A DNA stretch of 64,000 nt, from NCBI GenBank assembly GCA_024742415.1, contig JANSYN010000002.1, positions 62,001-126,000 on the forward strand. Reading direction: 5' to 3'. The position numbers and the translations under genes were made by a program. Shown piece after piece: positions 9,860-17,909 of the stretch (its first letter is position 1; every line of letters begins with the position of its first letter). Source of the DNA: Gammaproteobacteria bacterium. GTDB taxonomy: Bacteria; Pseudomonadota; Gammaproteobacteria; Pseudomonadales; Halieaceae. The notes below the pieces were generated by a model. It ran no database searches. It was given only the letters and a program-made list of their open reading frames with translations, and was not told the origin of the DNA.

Positions 9860-10396
9860 CTACCACATCAGGTCATCTGGCACTTGATACGCGGCGTAGG
9901 GGTCGTCCTCATCCGTCGCTTGCGTCTGCCGGGTGTTGAGCACCACGATCACCGACGCATCACGCTGCATGATCTTCTCGGCGGCTGCGGCGGGGAGCAA
10001 CTCGTAACCGGAGTCCAGTCGTGCGATGGCGATACGACCCGCCGCCAGGTCGTCCTGCAACTGCGCGGTGATGTACAGCTTCTTGATCTTTGCCCCATCG
10101 GCAAACTGGTAGGCCACGTCACCCGCACCACGATCAATCCTGTTCATGCGTACCAGCTGCAGGATCTGCGCTGCCAGCGCCTTTTGCTCAGCCGCAGCCT
10201 GCTTCTGCTGGTTCAATGCCCTGTCTCGTGCTGCGCTCTCCTGCCGCGCCAGCCGGGCCTGTGCTTTGTCCGGGTCGAGTTGAACCGTGCCTTTCTGGCG
10301 GCTTTTTTCTGCCTTGCGCTTTTCATGCTTGAGCTGCTTGGCTTTTTTGGCATCTACAATACCGGCGTTCAGAAGCTGATCCTGGAGCGATGCCAT
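9860..10396 (-). CDS. DUF2058 (YaiL-like) nucleoprotein/polynucleotide-associated protein
   Basis: A 178-residue soluble protein matching the DUF2058/YaiL family. The N-terminal SLQDQLLNAGIVDAKKAKQLKHEK is followed by a basic, coiled-coil-rich stretch (about 20-75) and a compact C-terminal domain with YITAQLQDDLAAGRIAI. Family members are gammaproteobacterial and lack a settled function. The ATG at 10396 is the only sensible start. The gene is divergent from the cytochrome P450 gene. Confidence 0.9.
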   Translation of the reverse strand: MASLQDQLLNAGIVDAKKAKQLKHEKRKAEKSRQKGTVQLDPDKAQARLARQESAARDRALNQQKQAAAEQKALAAQILQLVRMNRIDRGAGDVAYQFADGAKIKKLYITAQLQDDLAAGRIAIARLDSGYELLPAAAAEKIMQRDASVIVVLNTRQTQATDEDDPYAAYQVPDDLMW

Positions 10397-10513
10397 GGCT
10401 TGAACCTGTGAGCAAGGAGGGAGGTGCCCCGATTATCAGCAATTGCGGCGCTACAGGCAATGGATTGCGCTCGACTAGCGAGTTTCGGGAAACATTGAAT
10501 TTACCAGTGCCGT

Positions 10514-10542
10514 TTAACTAGCCGGGGGCTATTGGTTACACT
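10514..10542 (+). promoter_or_regulatory. Candidate sigma-70 promoter for the cytochrome P450 gene
   Basis: TTAACT at 10514-10519 (four of six for -35) and TACACT at 10537-10542 (four of six for -10) are separated by exactly 17 bases. Transcription would start near 10549, about 57 bases before the ATG at 10606. Confidence 0.4.
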
Positions 10543-10605
10543 AATCGATGAACCCTTTCACCTGTGCACCTTCACCCAGCAGTGGGTCGACGGCTGGAGT
10601 ACGGC

Positions 10606-11946
10606 ATGACAGCAACAAATTATCTGGAGCGTCCGGATAACCGTGATCTTCGCCATATCGAGGGCGACTACGGCCTGCCCCTGATCGGCAGCGCCCTGAG
10701 CTTCGGCACCAACCCGCTGAAGTTCTGTGATGAACGCTACAGGCGCTATGGCCCAATTTCTCGCTTTGCCATGGGCCCGTCCCACATGGTGCTCGCGCTG
10801 GGGCCGGAGAACGCACAACAACTGCATCTGGATGTTGACAAGAATTTTTCCTCTGCCAAGGGGCTGGGACACTTTCAGTCACTGATTGGCGGCAGCCTGA
10901 TCATGAAAGACTTCGAGGCGCATCGCTCGCAACGTCGCCTCATGCAAACTGCATTCAAGAAATCCACGATGGACGGCTACGCGGCACCGATCAACGCAAT
11001 CTGTGCGCGCAAGCTGCAGGGTTTGTTTGGCGCTGACGAGTTCCAACTGGTGGGCCAGGCGAAGTCCACGCTGCTTGAGATTGCAGCACAAACCTTCACC
11101 GGCGTGGCCGGCCAGGGCAAGGAAGGCGACACGCTCACCGCTGCGTTCCAGGATTTTGTCGATGGCTTTAACTTTATCTTTGAAGTGAACCTGCCAGGGT
11201 TCAAATTTCACCGCAGCCTGCGCGCCAAAAAATACATTGAGGCTTTTATTCGCGAGCTTATCGTAGACAAGCGCAACAATAACGACACGGACATTCTCGC
11301 CCATTTCTGCAGGGAGCGTGACGAACACGGCAATTATTTTTCTGATGCAGACATCGCAGAAAATTTCGTGCTGCTGCTGTTCGCCGCGCAGGACACCACC
11401 ACCGCCTCGCTGGTTAACGCCTGTTATGAACTGGGCCGTCACCCGCAGTGGCAGCACCGACTGCGCGAAGAGGCGCGCGCACTGGGCAAGAGTACTATCG
11501 GACAAGAAGACTTCGAGGCACTGCCCTCTTTCAGCCTCGTATTCAATGAAACCCAGCGCCTGCATTCATCGGTTCCGCTGTTCCCGCGCCGCAGCATCAA
11601 CACCTGTGAGTTGTCGGGCGTTGAAATTCCTGCAGACACCCTGCTCATGAACGCCATTACGTACAACCACGTGATGCCGGGCTGGTGGACAGACCCACAG
11701 CGCTTCGACCCCGAGCGATTTGAGCGCGGCGAACACAAGCAGCACGCATTTTTGTACCACCCTTTCGGTGGCGGTGCACACAAGTGCATTGGCATGCACT
11801 TTGCGCAGATGGTTTTCCGTATTTTCCTGTACCACCTTGTGATTGGGCACGAAATTCAGCTTCGACCGGGCTACGACCCCCATTGGCAGTATATTCCCAT
11901 GCCCAAGCCCAAGGACAATCTGCCGCTGCGACTGGTTGCCGTTTAA
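10606..11946 (+). CDS. Cytochrome P450
   Basis: A 446-residue soluble haem monooxygenase. The I-helix oxygen-activation motif is AAQDTT (D263, T264-T265), the K-helix ExxR is E315-R318, and the haem loop FGGGAHKCIG holds the thiolate Cys394. The ATG at 10606 is preferred over an upstream frame opening at 10564 because GGAG lies eight bases before it and the protein then begins normally. No ferredoxin or reductase gene is next door, so electrons must come from elsewhere. The 2-oxoglutarate oxygenase gene follows 223 bases downstream on the same strand. The substrate is not predictable from the sequence. Confidence 0.93.
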   Translation: MTATNYLERPDNRDLRHIEGDYGLPLIGSALSFGTNPLKFCDERYRRYGPISRFAMGPSHMVLALGPENAQQLHLDVDKNFSSAKGLGHFQSLIGGSLIMKDFEAHRSQRRLMQTAFKKSTMDGYAAPINAICARKLQGLFGADEFQLVGQAKSTLLEIAAQTFTGVAGQGKEGDTLTAAFQDFVDGFNFIFEVNLPGFKFHRSLRAKKYIEAFIRELIVDKRNNNDTDILAHFCRERDEHGNYFSDADIAENFVLLLFAAQDTTTASLVNACYELGRHPQWQHRLREEARALGKSTIGQEDFEALPSFSLVFNETQRLHSSVPLFPRRSINTCELSGVEIPADTLLMNAITYNHVMPGWWTDPQRFDPERFERGEHKQHAFLYHPFGGGAHKCIGMHFAQMVFRIFLYHLVIGHEIQLRPGYDPHWQYIPMPKPKDNLPLRLVAV

Positions 11947-12169
11947 CGGGCTCAGGGCAGTCACGATAGGGCCCCGCCCGCCCGCACTCACCCGCTTTGC
12001 CTCTACGAATAGCCCCTCACTCGTAACGAGGCAATGCCCTGCCCCTGCCGCCCATCGTCCATTGCGCCAGCGTGATGCCAGCATACGCCCATGGACGAGC
12101 GGCGCCCCAATACCATTTCTGGGGCAAACGCGTGATAATCGAGCGCCAGCCAACCACTTTCAATGACCC

Positions 12170-13090
12170 ATGAGCGTACCCGGCACTCCCCATGTAGACC
12201 TCAACGCCCCGCCGTCGGCGCTGCGTGACACACTGGCCAGCGCCTGCGCGCAGTGGGGATTTTTCCAGGTCAGCAACCACGGTATTGATGCGCAGCTGCT
12301 GCAATCGGCGCTTGGCGCCAGCGAAGCGTTTTTCAGACTGCCACTAAACGACAAGCAAGCCCTGAGTCGCTCCGAGGCACAGCCCTGGGGATACTACGAC
12401 CGCGAGCTGACCAAGAACCTGCGAGATCGCAAGGAGATTTTCGATGCCGGCCACACCGGCGATGTGCCCTGGCCGAACAAGGTCGCACACTTTGCACCGA
12501 TCGCGCGCACATTCAGCGCCGCAGCACATGCGTTGGCGGTGCGCCTGAGTGTGCTGATCGCACAGGCCTTACAGCTTCCACCGCAACCGGCGCAGCGGTT
12601 GATGGACCAGCACAGCAGTTTCACCCGCTTCAACCACTACCCCGTAGAAGACCTGCTCGCAGGCACCCGCGCACCCGCTGCCGGCCCCCTGGGTATCAGT
12701 CACCACACCGACGCCGGCGTGCTGACGATTCTACTCCAGGACGGCGTCAGCGGCCTGCAGATGCAGCACCAGGGGCAATGGATGGACGTACCGGCGCTAC
12801 CGGGCACGCTGACGGTCAACCTGGGCGATATGTTCCAGGTATGGGCGAACGATCACATCCAGGCACCGGTGCATCGCGTCCTGGCCAGCACCACCACTGA
12901 GCGCTTCAGTATTGCCTACTTCCTCAACCCCGCAGAAGACAGCGTTATCGGACCGCTGCTCGCAGCGGAATCTTCCGGGCGTGCGCGCTATGAACCGATT
13001 GCCTGGTCAGAGTTTCGCGGTCTGCGCGCGCTGGGTGACTACGGCGACTACGGCGATGAAGTGCAGATCGGTCACTACCGGCGCGAGTGA
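12170..13090 (+). CDS. Isopenicillin N synthase-family 2-oxoglutarate/Fe(II) oxygenase
   Basis: A 306-residue cytosolic non-haem iron oxygenase. An N-terminal DIOX_N region (about 10-120, WGFFQVSNHGID) precedes the double-stranded beta-helix core. The iron triad is H179-T-D181 and H235; the co-substrate-binding RxS is R245-F-S247. The family includes oxidases and hydroxylases of small molecules. A second ATG eight bases upstream is out of frame. It follows the P450 gene on the same strand, so the two oxygenases could share a pathway, but the 223-base gap argues against tight coupling. The substrate is unknown. Confidence 0.9.
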   Translation: MSVPGTPHVDLNAPPSALRDTLASACAQWGFFQVSNHGIDAQLLQSALGASEAFFRLPLNDKQALSRSEAQPWGYYDRELTKNLRDRKEIFDAGHTGDVPWPNKVAHFAPIARTFSAAAHALAVRLSVLIAQALQLPPQPAQRLMDQHSSFTRFNHYPVEDLLAGTRAPAAGPLGISHHTDAGVLTILLQDGVSGLQMQHQGQWMDVPALPGTLTVNLGDMFQVWANDHIQAPVHRVLASTTTERFSIAYFLNPAEDSVIGPLLAAESSGRARYEPIAWSEFRGLRALGDYGDYGDEVQIGHYRRE

Positions 13091-13136
13091 GCTGGCCCGT
13101 GAGCATACCTGGCCCACGGCGCGTCTTTGACTGCTG

Positions 13137-14105
13137 TCAGGCGGGTAGGAACCGCGTCACCAGATACCAGTACATCGGAATACCCACCACAATATTGAAC
13201 GGGAACGTAATACCCATACTCATGGTGAGGTACTTGGCGGGGTTGGCCTCGGGCAGCGCATCCTTGATGATTGCCGGTGCCACGATGTAACTTGAACTGG
13301 AGCAAAGGATCACCAGCAACAGCGCGCTACCCTGGGGCAGCTCAAACAGTACCGCAAGCCACAGCGCAAACAGGCCATTGACCAGGGGCACCAGCAGCGA
13401 GAACGCCACCAGCCCAAGATTAAACCCTTCCAGTTCCTTGATTTTCTGGCCGACCAGCGTGCCCATGTACAACAGGAAGAAAATCAGCATACCGGTGAAC
13501 ATATCGCCGGATATAAACGTCGTGAGTATGCTGGTGTCATTGCCCATGAGCATCAGCAGGTAGCCGACAATCATGCTGCCCAGCAACAGCAGCAAGGTGC
13601 CGTCGGTGAGCGCCTTTTTCAGGACGATCCACTTGTTGGCACTTTCGGGGTGCGACCACTTGGCGATCATAATGGCCAGAATCACCGCCGGTGTTTCCAT
13701 GATGACCAGCGCAACGGTCATGTAGCCGCCGTAAGACACACCGATACTGGTGAGAAAGGCCGCAGCCGTAATGTAGGTCAACGTGGAGTTGGAGCCATAA
13801 ACGCCGCCCAGTGCGGCGGCGTCAAAATCGTTTTCGAATCGACGCATGATAAAAAACACATACACCGGCACGATCGCGCTCATCAGCAACACAATGGCGA
13901 CCGAGACCAGGCCCGTCTCGCCCAGCGGCGATGTATACAAACTGACACCGCCTTTAAAGCCGATCGCCATCATCAGGTACAGGCTGAGGAACTTGACGAC
14001 TGATTCCGGAATTTCGAGGTTTGAGTTCACCATCACGGCAAAGAAGCCGAGGATGAAAAACATGACACCGGGGTTAAAAAGGGTGGAGAGAAAGTCCAGT
14101 TCCAA
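13137..14105 (-). CDS. SbtA-like sodium-dependent bicarbonate transport family permease
   Basis: A 322-residue permease with about ten helices matching the SbtA/DUF897 family. The start LDFLSTLFNPGVMFFILGF, the YLMMAIGFKGG segment and GVYGSNSTLTYITAAAFL are family-like. Cyanobacterial SbtA takes up bicarbonate with Na+; in heterotrophs the family may supply bicarbonate to carboxylases. The start is a TTG at 14105 with a strong GGAAGGAG seven bases upstream, which decides the start. No SbtB (PII-like) partner gene is adjacent. Convergent with the oxygenase gene. Confidence 0.88.
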   Translation of the reverse strand: MELDFLSTLFNPGVMFFILGFFAVMVNSNLEIPESVVKFLSLYLMMAIGFKGGVSLYTSPLGETGLVSVAIVLLMSAIVPVYVFFIMRRFENDFDAAALGGVYGSNSTLTYITAAAFLTSIGVSYGGYMTVALVIMETPAVILAIMIAKWSHPESANKWIVLKKALTDGTLLLLLGSMIVGYLLMLMGNDTSILTTFISGDMFTGMLIFFLLYMGTLVGQKIKELEGFNLGLVAFSLLVPLVNGLFALWLAVLFELPQGSALLLVILCSSSSYIVAPAIIKDALPEANPAKYLTMSMGITFPFNIVVGIPMYWYLVTRFLPA

Positions 14106-14452
14106 CGCTGCGCTCCTTCCAGATCATTTTTCAGAGACTTCGAGACAACGCGTACGTGCGTACAGCCCTGCCCTGCCGGATGTTGCCGGGTTATGGCGCC
14201 CTACAAATGACGGCATAAAACCGCGCCTAGCTTAGCACGGAGTTGGGCAGTTGCCTGTTGAAAATCCCGAAAAGCCGTGCGCGCCAGCGACTGCACAGGC
14301 CCACTGCGCCGCTGCCTGGCGTTGCCCTTTGTCCATCGTGAAGAAATTCTTCGCGCGCTTTTATTGAGCTAGAACAAGAAGCATTGCATTTGTGATCGCA
14401 GCGCAGTCGCTTCGAGCTATGCTATGTAGTGTCGAAGCGGGTGAAGCAAGTT
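14106..14452. other. Divergent intergenic region, permease / korA
   Basis: 347 bases between divergent genes. The perfect 13-base palindrome GAAGAAATTCTTC at 14340-14352 lies about 100 bases upstream of korA and could be an operator. TATGCT/TATGTA-like boxes near 14419-14428 are weak -10 candidates for korA. Nothing else was recognised. Confidence 0.4.
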
Positions 14453-16147
14453 ATGAGCCTTTCAATTGCGATTACCGGGGCCGGCGGCGCCGGGGTGATT
14501 TCCTGCGGTGAGCTGTTACTGCAGGGCTGGGCCAGAGAAGGTGGGCGCGGCCTGCTGCGCAAAGCCTTCGGCCCCCAGATACGCGGCGGGGAATCCGCTG
14601 CCCTGCTCAAACTGACCGAGCACGAGCGCTACACGGCGGCGACCAGTTACGACGTGTTACTGGCACTGGACTGGAACAACTTTTCCCGATTCGAAGATGA
14701 GATCCGCCTGCGACCCGACAGCTGGATCATCTGTGAGCCGGATGAAGACATACCCGCGGCAGTACTTGCCCTGGAGCCACGCATCGCCCGACTGCCCATC
14801 GCGGCGCTGGCGGCACAGGCGCACAGTGATGGCCGCGTCAATATGATTGCCGTGGGCGTGCTGGGCAAGCTGCTGGGATTGTCACACACCAGCCTTGCCG
14901 GGCTGGCCGCGCAGAAGCTTGGCCACAAACCTGCCAGCTACCAGCAGGCCGCCACTGCCTGCATTGCTGAAGGTCAGCAGTACGACCTTGAGATCACCGT
15001 GGATACACCACGACGTGAAGCCGGCAACCGCTGGTACATCAGTGGCAATCAGGCGGCCGGACTGGGCGCCCTGGAAGCCGGCGTGCGCTTTGTGGCCGCC
15101 TATCCCATCACCCCCGCATCGGATGTGCTGGAGTGGATGGCCGGCGGCCTGGAAAAGGTCGGCGGCAACCTGGTACAGGCTGAGGACGAACTGGCCGCCA
15201 TTAACATGACCATCGGCGCGGCCTTTGGTGGGGTTACGGCGTTTACCGCAACCTCCGGACCGGGTCTGGCACTGATGACGGAGAGCATTGGCCTGGCCGT
15301 TGCCAGTGAAACACCGGTGACGGTTTTCAATGTGCAGCGCGGCGGCCCCTCGACAGGCATACCGACGAAGTCTGAGCAAAGTGATCTCGACATCGCCCTG
15401 CACGGCCTGCACGGTGACGCGCCACACCTGGTGCTGGCACCCCTGAATATTGCCGACTGCGTTTACACCACCGCCTGGGCAGTGAAACTGGCCCGGCATC
15501 TGCAAACGCCAGCTATTGTGCTGTCGGACCAGTTCATCGGCCAGTCAAGTGCGATTGTAACGGAGCCGCGACGTTGTGAGGTTCAGCTGGCCGCCAAACG
15601 TGCCGATGACAATGACTACCTGCGCTATCGATTAACTGAGGACGGGGTTTCTGCCGTCGCCGCTCCTGGTGAACCGGACAGGCGATTCACTGCAGACGGC
15701 CTGGAGCACAATGAAAAGGGCACGCCCTCAGCCAGCAATGCGGATCATCAACGCCAGCTCGACAAACGCGCACGCAAACTGACCGCGTTCGACTACGGCA
15801 GCGACTGGGCCGATCTCAACGGCAACGGTGAGGTGGCGCTGCTGTGTTTTGGCTCGGCATCTGCAGCGGTGGAAGAAGCCGCGGCGCTTCTGGCACAACG
15901 CGGATTCACCACACGAACGATCGCCCTGCGACTACTGGCACCACTACCACACGACGCACTGCACGCCGCGCTGGAGGGGAGCAGCGAACTGGTGATTGTT
16001 GAACAGAATCACAGTGCCCAGTTATGGCGCTACCTGCGCGGCGCAATGGATTTTGCACAACGACTGCACAGCTATGCCATCGCCGGGCCGGTGCCGTTGA
16101 GCGCTGAACTGATTGCCCATTATTGTGAAGAGGTGCTGGCACCATGA
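14453..16147 (+). CDS. korA: 2-oxoacid:ferredoxin oxidoreductase, fused gamma-alpha subunit
   Basis: A 564-residue subunit of a 2-oxoacid:acceptor oxidoreductase. The N-terminal gamma domain (about 1-185) has ITGAGGAGVISCGELL and FGPQIRGGESAALL; the alpha domain (about 200-560) has FVAAYPITPASDVLEWM, TSGPGLALM and the RGGPSTGIPTKSEQSDL segment. This fusion is the KorA type. With KorB it would oxidatively decarboxylate a 2-oxoacid, typically 2-oxoglutarate, to the acyl-CoA while reducing ferredoxin. The frame is open from a GTG at 14429; the ATG at 14453 is preferred, with GGTGA upstream. Its stop overlaps the korB ATG by four bases. Confidence 0.92.
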   Translation: MSLSIAITGAGGAGVISCGELLLQGWAREGGRGLLRKAFGPQIRGGESAALLKLTEHERYTAATSYDVLLALDWNNFSRFEDEIRLRPDSWIICEPDEDIPAAVLALEPRIARLPIAALAAQAHSDGRVNMIAVGVLGKLLGLSHTSLAGLAAQKLGHKPASYQQAATACIAEGQQYDLEITVDTPRREAGNRWYISGNQAAGLGALEAGVRFVAAYPITPASDVLEWMAGGLEKVGGNLVQAEDELAAINMTIGAAFGGVTAFTATSGPGLALMTESIGLAVASETPVTVFNVQRGGPSTGIPTKSEQSDLDIALHGLHGDAPHLVLAPLNIADCVYTTAWAVKLARHLQTPAIVLSDQFIGQSSAIVTEPRRCEVQLAAKRADDNDYLRYRLTEDGVSAVAAPGEPDRRFTADGLEHNEKGTPSASNADHQRQLDKRARKLTAFDYGSDWADLNGNGEVALLCFGSASAAVEEAAALLAQRGFTTRTIALRLLAPLPHDALHAALEGSSELVIVEQNHSAQLWRYLRGAMDFAQRLHSYAIAGPVPLSAELIAHYCEEVLAP

Positions 16148-16968
16148 ATGACGTGATCACTTTCAAGGCAAAGGATTACAAGTCGGGCGTCAAACCCATC
16201 TGGTGCCCCGGCTGCGGGCACTTCTCGGTGTTCAACGCGGTGACCAAGGCCATGGCCGGCCTGGGCATGAACAAGGATGACACGGTGCTGGTTTCAGGCA
16301 TTGGTTGTTCCTCGCGCCTACCGGCCTACGTGGACAGCTATGGCTTTCACGGTGTTCACGGGCGCGGCCTGGCCATTGCACAGGGGCTCAAGGTGGCACG
16401 ACCGGAGCTGACCGTTATCGCCATGGGCGGCGATGGCGACGGGTTTTCCATCGGCGGCAATCACTTTATGCACGCGTGCCGGCGCAATGTCGATATTACG
16501 TATGTGGTGATGGATAACGAAGTCTACGGAATGACCAAGGGGCAAGCCTCACCGACTACGCCGATGGACTGGGATCACAGCAAGCTCACACCGCACGGGC
16601 CCGGTGTGCGGCCGTTCAAGCCGGCCGCGCTGGCTCTTGCCGCAGGGGCACCATGGATCGCGCGCGCCTACTCGGGCAACCCCAACCAGATGGCGCACTT
16701 GCTGGCACAGGCCATCGAGTTCCCTGGCTTCAGCTTTTTACATGTGCTGTCACAGTGCATCACTTTTTGTCCACAGCAGACGGACTGGAAAGCCATTGTG
16801 AATGAAAGGCAGGATGCGGCCCTGGAAGATGAAGACGAAGCCGCGCGACTCTTCCTGCACGAGGATGGTTTCCAGACGGGACTGCTGTACCAACGCCAGC
16901 GGCCAACATGGCCGCCGGAGGCGGCACCACCCAACGACCCGGACTTGACCGGCGGATTCAGGTTGTAG
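16144..16968 (+). CDS. korB: 2-oxoacid:ferredoxin oxidoreductase, beta subunit
   Basis: A 274-residue thiamine-diphosphate-binding beta subunit. C21 and C24 in WCPGCGH, the GIGCSSRLP segment, and GGDGDGFSIGGNH with DNEVYGMTKGQASPT form the ThDP/Mg and FeS-binding signature of KorB/PorB proteins. A four-base ATGA overlap with korA indicates coupled translation. No delta (two 4Fe-4S ferredoxin) subunit is present, as is usual for the KorAB type. In an aerobe it could supplement the 2-oxoglutarate dehydrogenase step. Confidence 0.92.
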   Translation: MNDVITFKAKDYKSGVKPIWCPGCGHFSVFNAVTKAMAGLGMNKDDTVLVSGIGCSSRLPAYVDSYGFHGVHGRGLAIAQGLKVARPELTVIAMGGDGDGFSIGGNHFMHACRRNVDITYVVMDNEVYGMTKGQASPTTPMDWDHSKLTPHGPGVRPFKPAALALAAGAPWIARAYSGNPNQMAHLLAQAIEFPGFSFLHVLSQCITFCPQQTDWKAIVNERQDAALEDEDEAARLFLHEDGFQTGLLYQRQRPTWPPEAAPPNDPDLTGGFRL

Positions 16969-16970
16969 CA

Positions 16971-17480
16971 ATGACCCAGACTGATCTTGCAGCGTTTCTT
17001 GCGCACTCCGTGGAACTGGAATCGGAAGCCCGGGAGCGCTACCTTGAACTGGCCGACGCAATGCGCGCGCACCACAATACCGAGGTCGCCGATTTCTTCA
17101 TGCGCATGGCGCATGAGTCAGGATTGCATCTTGAAGAGGTCGCGCAGATTGCAGCAGAAAACGCCCTGCCTGATCTCAAGCCCTGGGAATTTGACTGGCC
17201 CGGAGAAGAATCGCCGGAGACGGCCAGCTACGAGGCCATCCACTACCGATTGAGCCTGCGCCAGGCCATACAGCTTGCGCTGGAAAACGAGCTTGCCGCA
17301 CAGGCGTTTTATGCATCTTTTGCGCAATCGAGCGCCGATGCCACTACTGCCGAGCTCGCCGCGCAGTTCGCGCATGAGGAATCACAGCACGCGGCGCAGT
17401 TGTCTGTAATGCTCAAGGAACTGCCACCGGACGACGCCCATCATCGTGAAGATGATGACGACCCGCACATGCCCGAATGA
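16971..17480 (+). CDS. Ferritin-like / rubrerythrin-type diiron protein
   Basis: A 169-residue helical protein with a ferritin-like four-helix signature: helix 1 ELESEARERYLELA, helix 2 HESGLHLEEV, helix 3 LALENELAAQAFYASFA, and helix 4 AHEESQHAAQL supply the carboxylate and His ligands of a diiron site. The tail is rich in His and Asp. No rubredoxin-like CxxC knuckle is seen, so it is not a full rubrerythrin. The ATG lies two bases after the korB stop, so the three genes form an operon; it may protect the oxygen-sensitive FeS enzyme from peroxide. That role is inferred. Confidence 0.85.
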   Translation: MTQTDLAAFLAHSVELESEARERYLELADAMRAHHNTEVADFFMRMAHESGLHLEEVAQIAAENALPDLKPWEFDWPGEESPETASYEAIHYRLSLRQAIQLALENELAAQAFYASFAQSSADATTAELAAQFAHEESQHAAQLSVMLKELPPDDAHHREDDDDPHMPE

Positions 17481-17670
17481 CGGAGACAGCCTGCGAACGC
17501 CAGATGCTGGCCTGCCGCCATCAATGGACTGACCTGCTGCTGCTCCGTCGCCGCCCGCCGGATTTGCAGCAGGCGACGTAAAACCACAAAATTGGCGAGT
17601 CGCAGCGCCGCACACACGCGTTGTCATAACCTCAGAGCGTACAAAGTGAACCCAGGCAAAGCGTGCCACC

Positions 17671-17883
17671 ATGGATGAATGGCTGACTGAATTCGGCGTG
17701 CCGCTGGGCGTCGGCGCGCTGATCCTTTTTATGGTGTTCATCGTTTGGGATCTGGCGAAACGCAGCGACGCGGGTAAATTCGGGACGCTGATTCTTTACA
17801 TTGGCCTGGCGATGGGTATTTTCGGCTTCCTGATCAAGCTGGTTATTGGCTATTTGCTGGACAACGCCGGCGGTGGAACATAG
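17671..17883 (+). CDS. DUF2788 small membrane protein
   Basis: A 70-residue protein with two membrane helices (about 10-28 and 38-62) flanking the basic loop WDLAKRSDAGKFGT. This pattern matches the DUF2788 family of small gammaproteobacterial membrane proteins of unknown function. The start ATG at 17671 has only a weak ribosome site. It lies 190 bases after the ferritin-like gene and converges on the TPR-sulfotransferase gene with a 26-base gap. Confidence 0.85.
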   Translation: MDEWLTEFGVPLGVGALILFMVFIVWDLAKRSDAGKFGTLILYIGLAMGIFGFLIKLVIGYLLDNAGGGT

Positions 17884-17909
17884 ACACAGCCCCTGCACGG
17901 GAACTGCAC

